From NCBI GenBank assembly GCA_902599315.1, contig CACKEY010000003.1, positions 87,286-151,285 on the forward strand: a stretch of DNA of 64,000 nt, in the 5' to 3' direction. Below are positions 63,801-64,000 of this stretch, piece after piece. Each line of letters opens with the position of its first letter. Position 1 is the first letter of the stretch. The stretch comes from an uncultured SAR86 cluster bacterium (GTDB taxonomy: Bacteria > Pseudomonadota > Gammaproteobacteria > Magnimaribacterales > D2472). The notes under the pieces are model-generated. The model ran no database searches. It was not told the DNA's origin and worked only from the letters and a program-made list of their open reading frames with translations. The position numbers and the translations under genes were made by a program.

Positions 63801-64000
63801 AAATGATTTTTCGAAGGCAATTTTTCAAATAAGTTTATGCAGCTTGTAACTACAATTTTTAGATTCTTTTTATCTGAATTTAATAGCTTTAGTCTGTCTT
63901 GAATAATCGAATCTGTGGTTGAGAATCTGTCGTATGGCAGAATTTCTCTTTCTGGATAATATCCAACTCTTGAATTATCCAGCAATAACAGCAATTCATT
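60830..64000 (-). CDS. mfd: Transcription-repair coupling factor Mfd, N-terminus truncated by window edge
   Basis: [27 protein letters not shown] (RID), [52 protein letters not shown]; ORF open at window end. Confidence 0.97.
   Translation of the reverse strand, partial: [1056 protein letters not shown]

Overview
The window is a compact, AT-rich, gene-dense bacterial chromosome segment. Gene families and synteny (ftsK-lolA-crcB-serS; lolCD-exbBD-msbA-lpxK-kdsB-murB; etf genes; mfd-csiV) indicate a gammaproteobacterium. A streamlined marine lineage such as SAR86 is my inference, not demonstrated. Contents include two adjacent glnK-amt ammonium-uptake cassettes (one led by a TorF-type porin with a consensus sigma-54 promoter), ftsK/lolA/crcB/serS, a large TonB-dependent receptor, and a run of small-molecule enzymes (2OG-Fe oxygenase, SDRs, KAS III, GMC, amidohydrolase, hydrolases, HD-domain oxygenase-like). 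They also include cysE/cysK, one tRNA-Ser(UGA), transporters, trpS, hemH, an overlapping envelope-biogenesis operon, an ETF/ETF-QO/acyl-CoA dehydrogenase block, trmA, nfuA, csiV and a truncated mfd. No rRNA, CRISPR array, IS element or prophage was seen. The best candidates for a second look are: (1) an in-frame MsbA-LpxK fusion with no canonical internal start codon before the LpxK P-loop; (2) a perfect sigma-54 promoter upstream of porin-glnK-amt; (3) a solitary phage/MGME1-like PD-(D/E)XK exonuclease between metabolic genes; (4) a PhnZ-like HD-domain protein without a phosphonate locus. Three small CDSs missing from the ORF track (43 aa membrane protein, UPF0434/Trm112-like, DUF2970) were read directly from the sequence.
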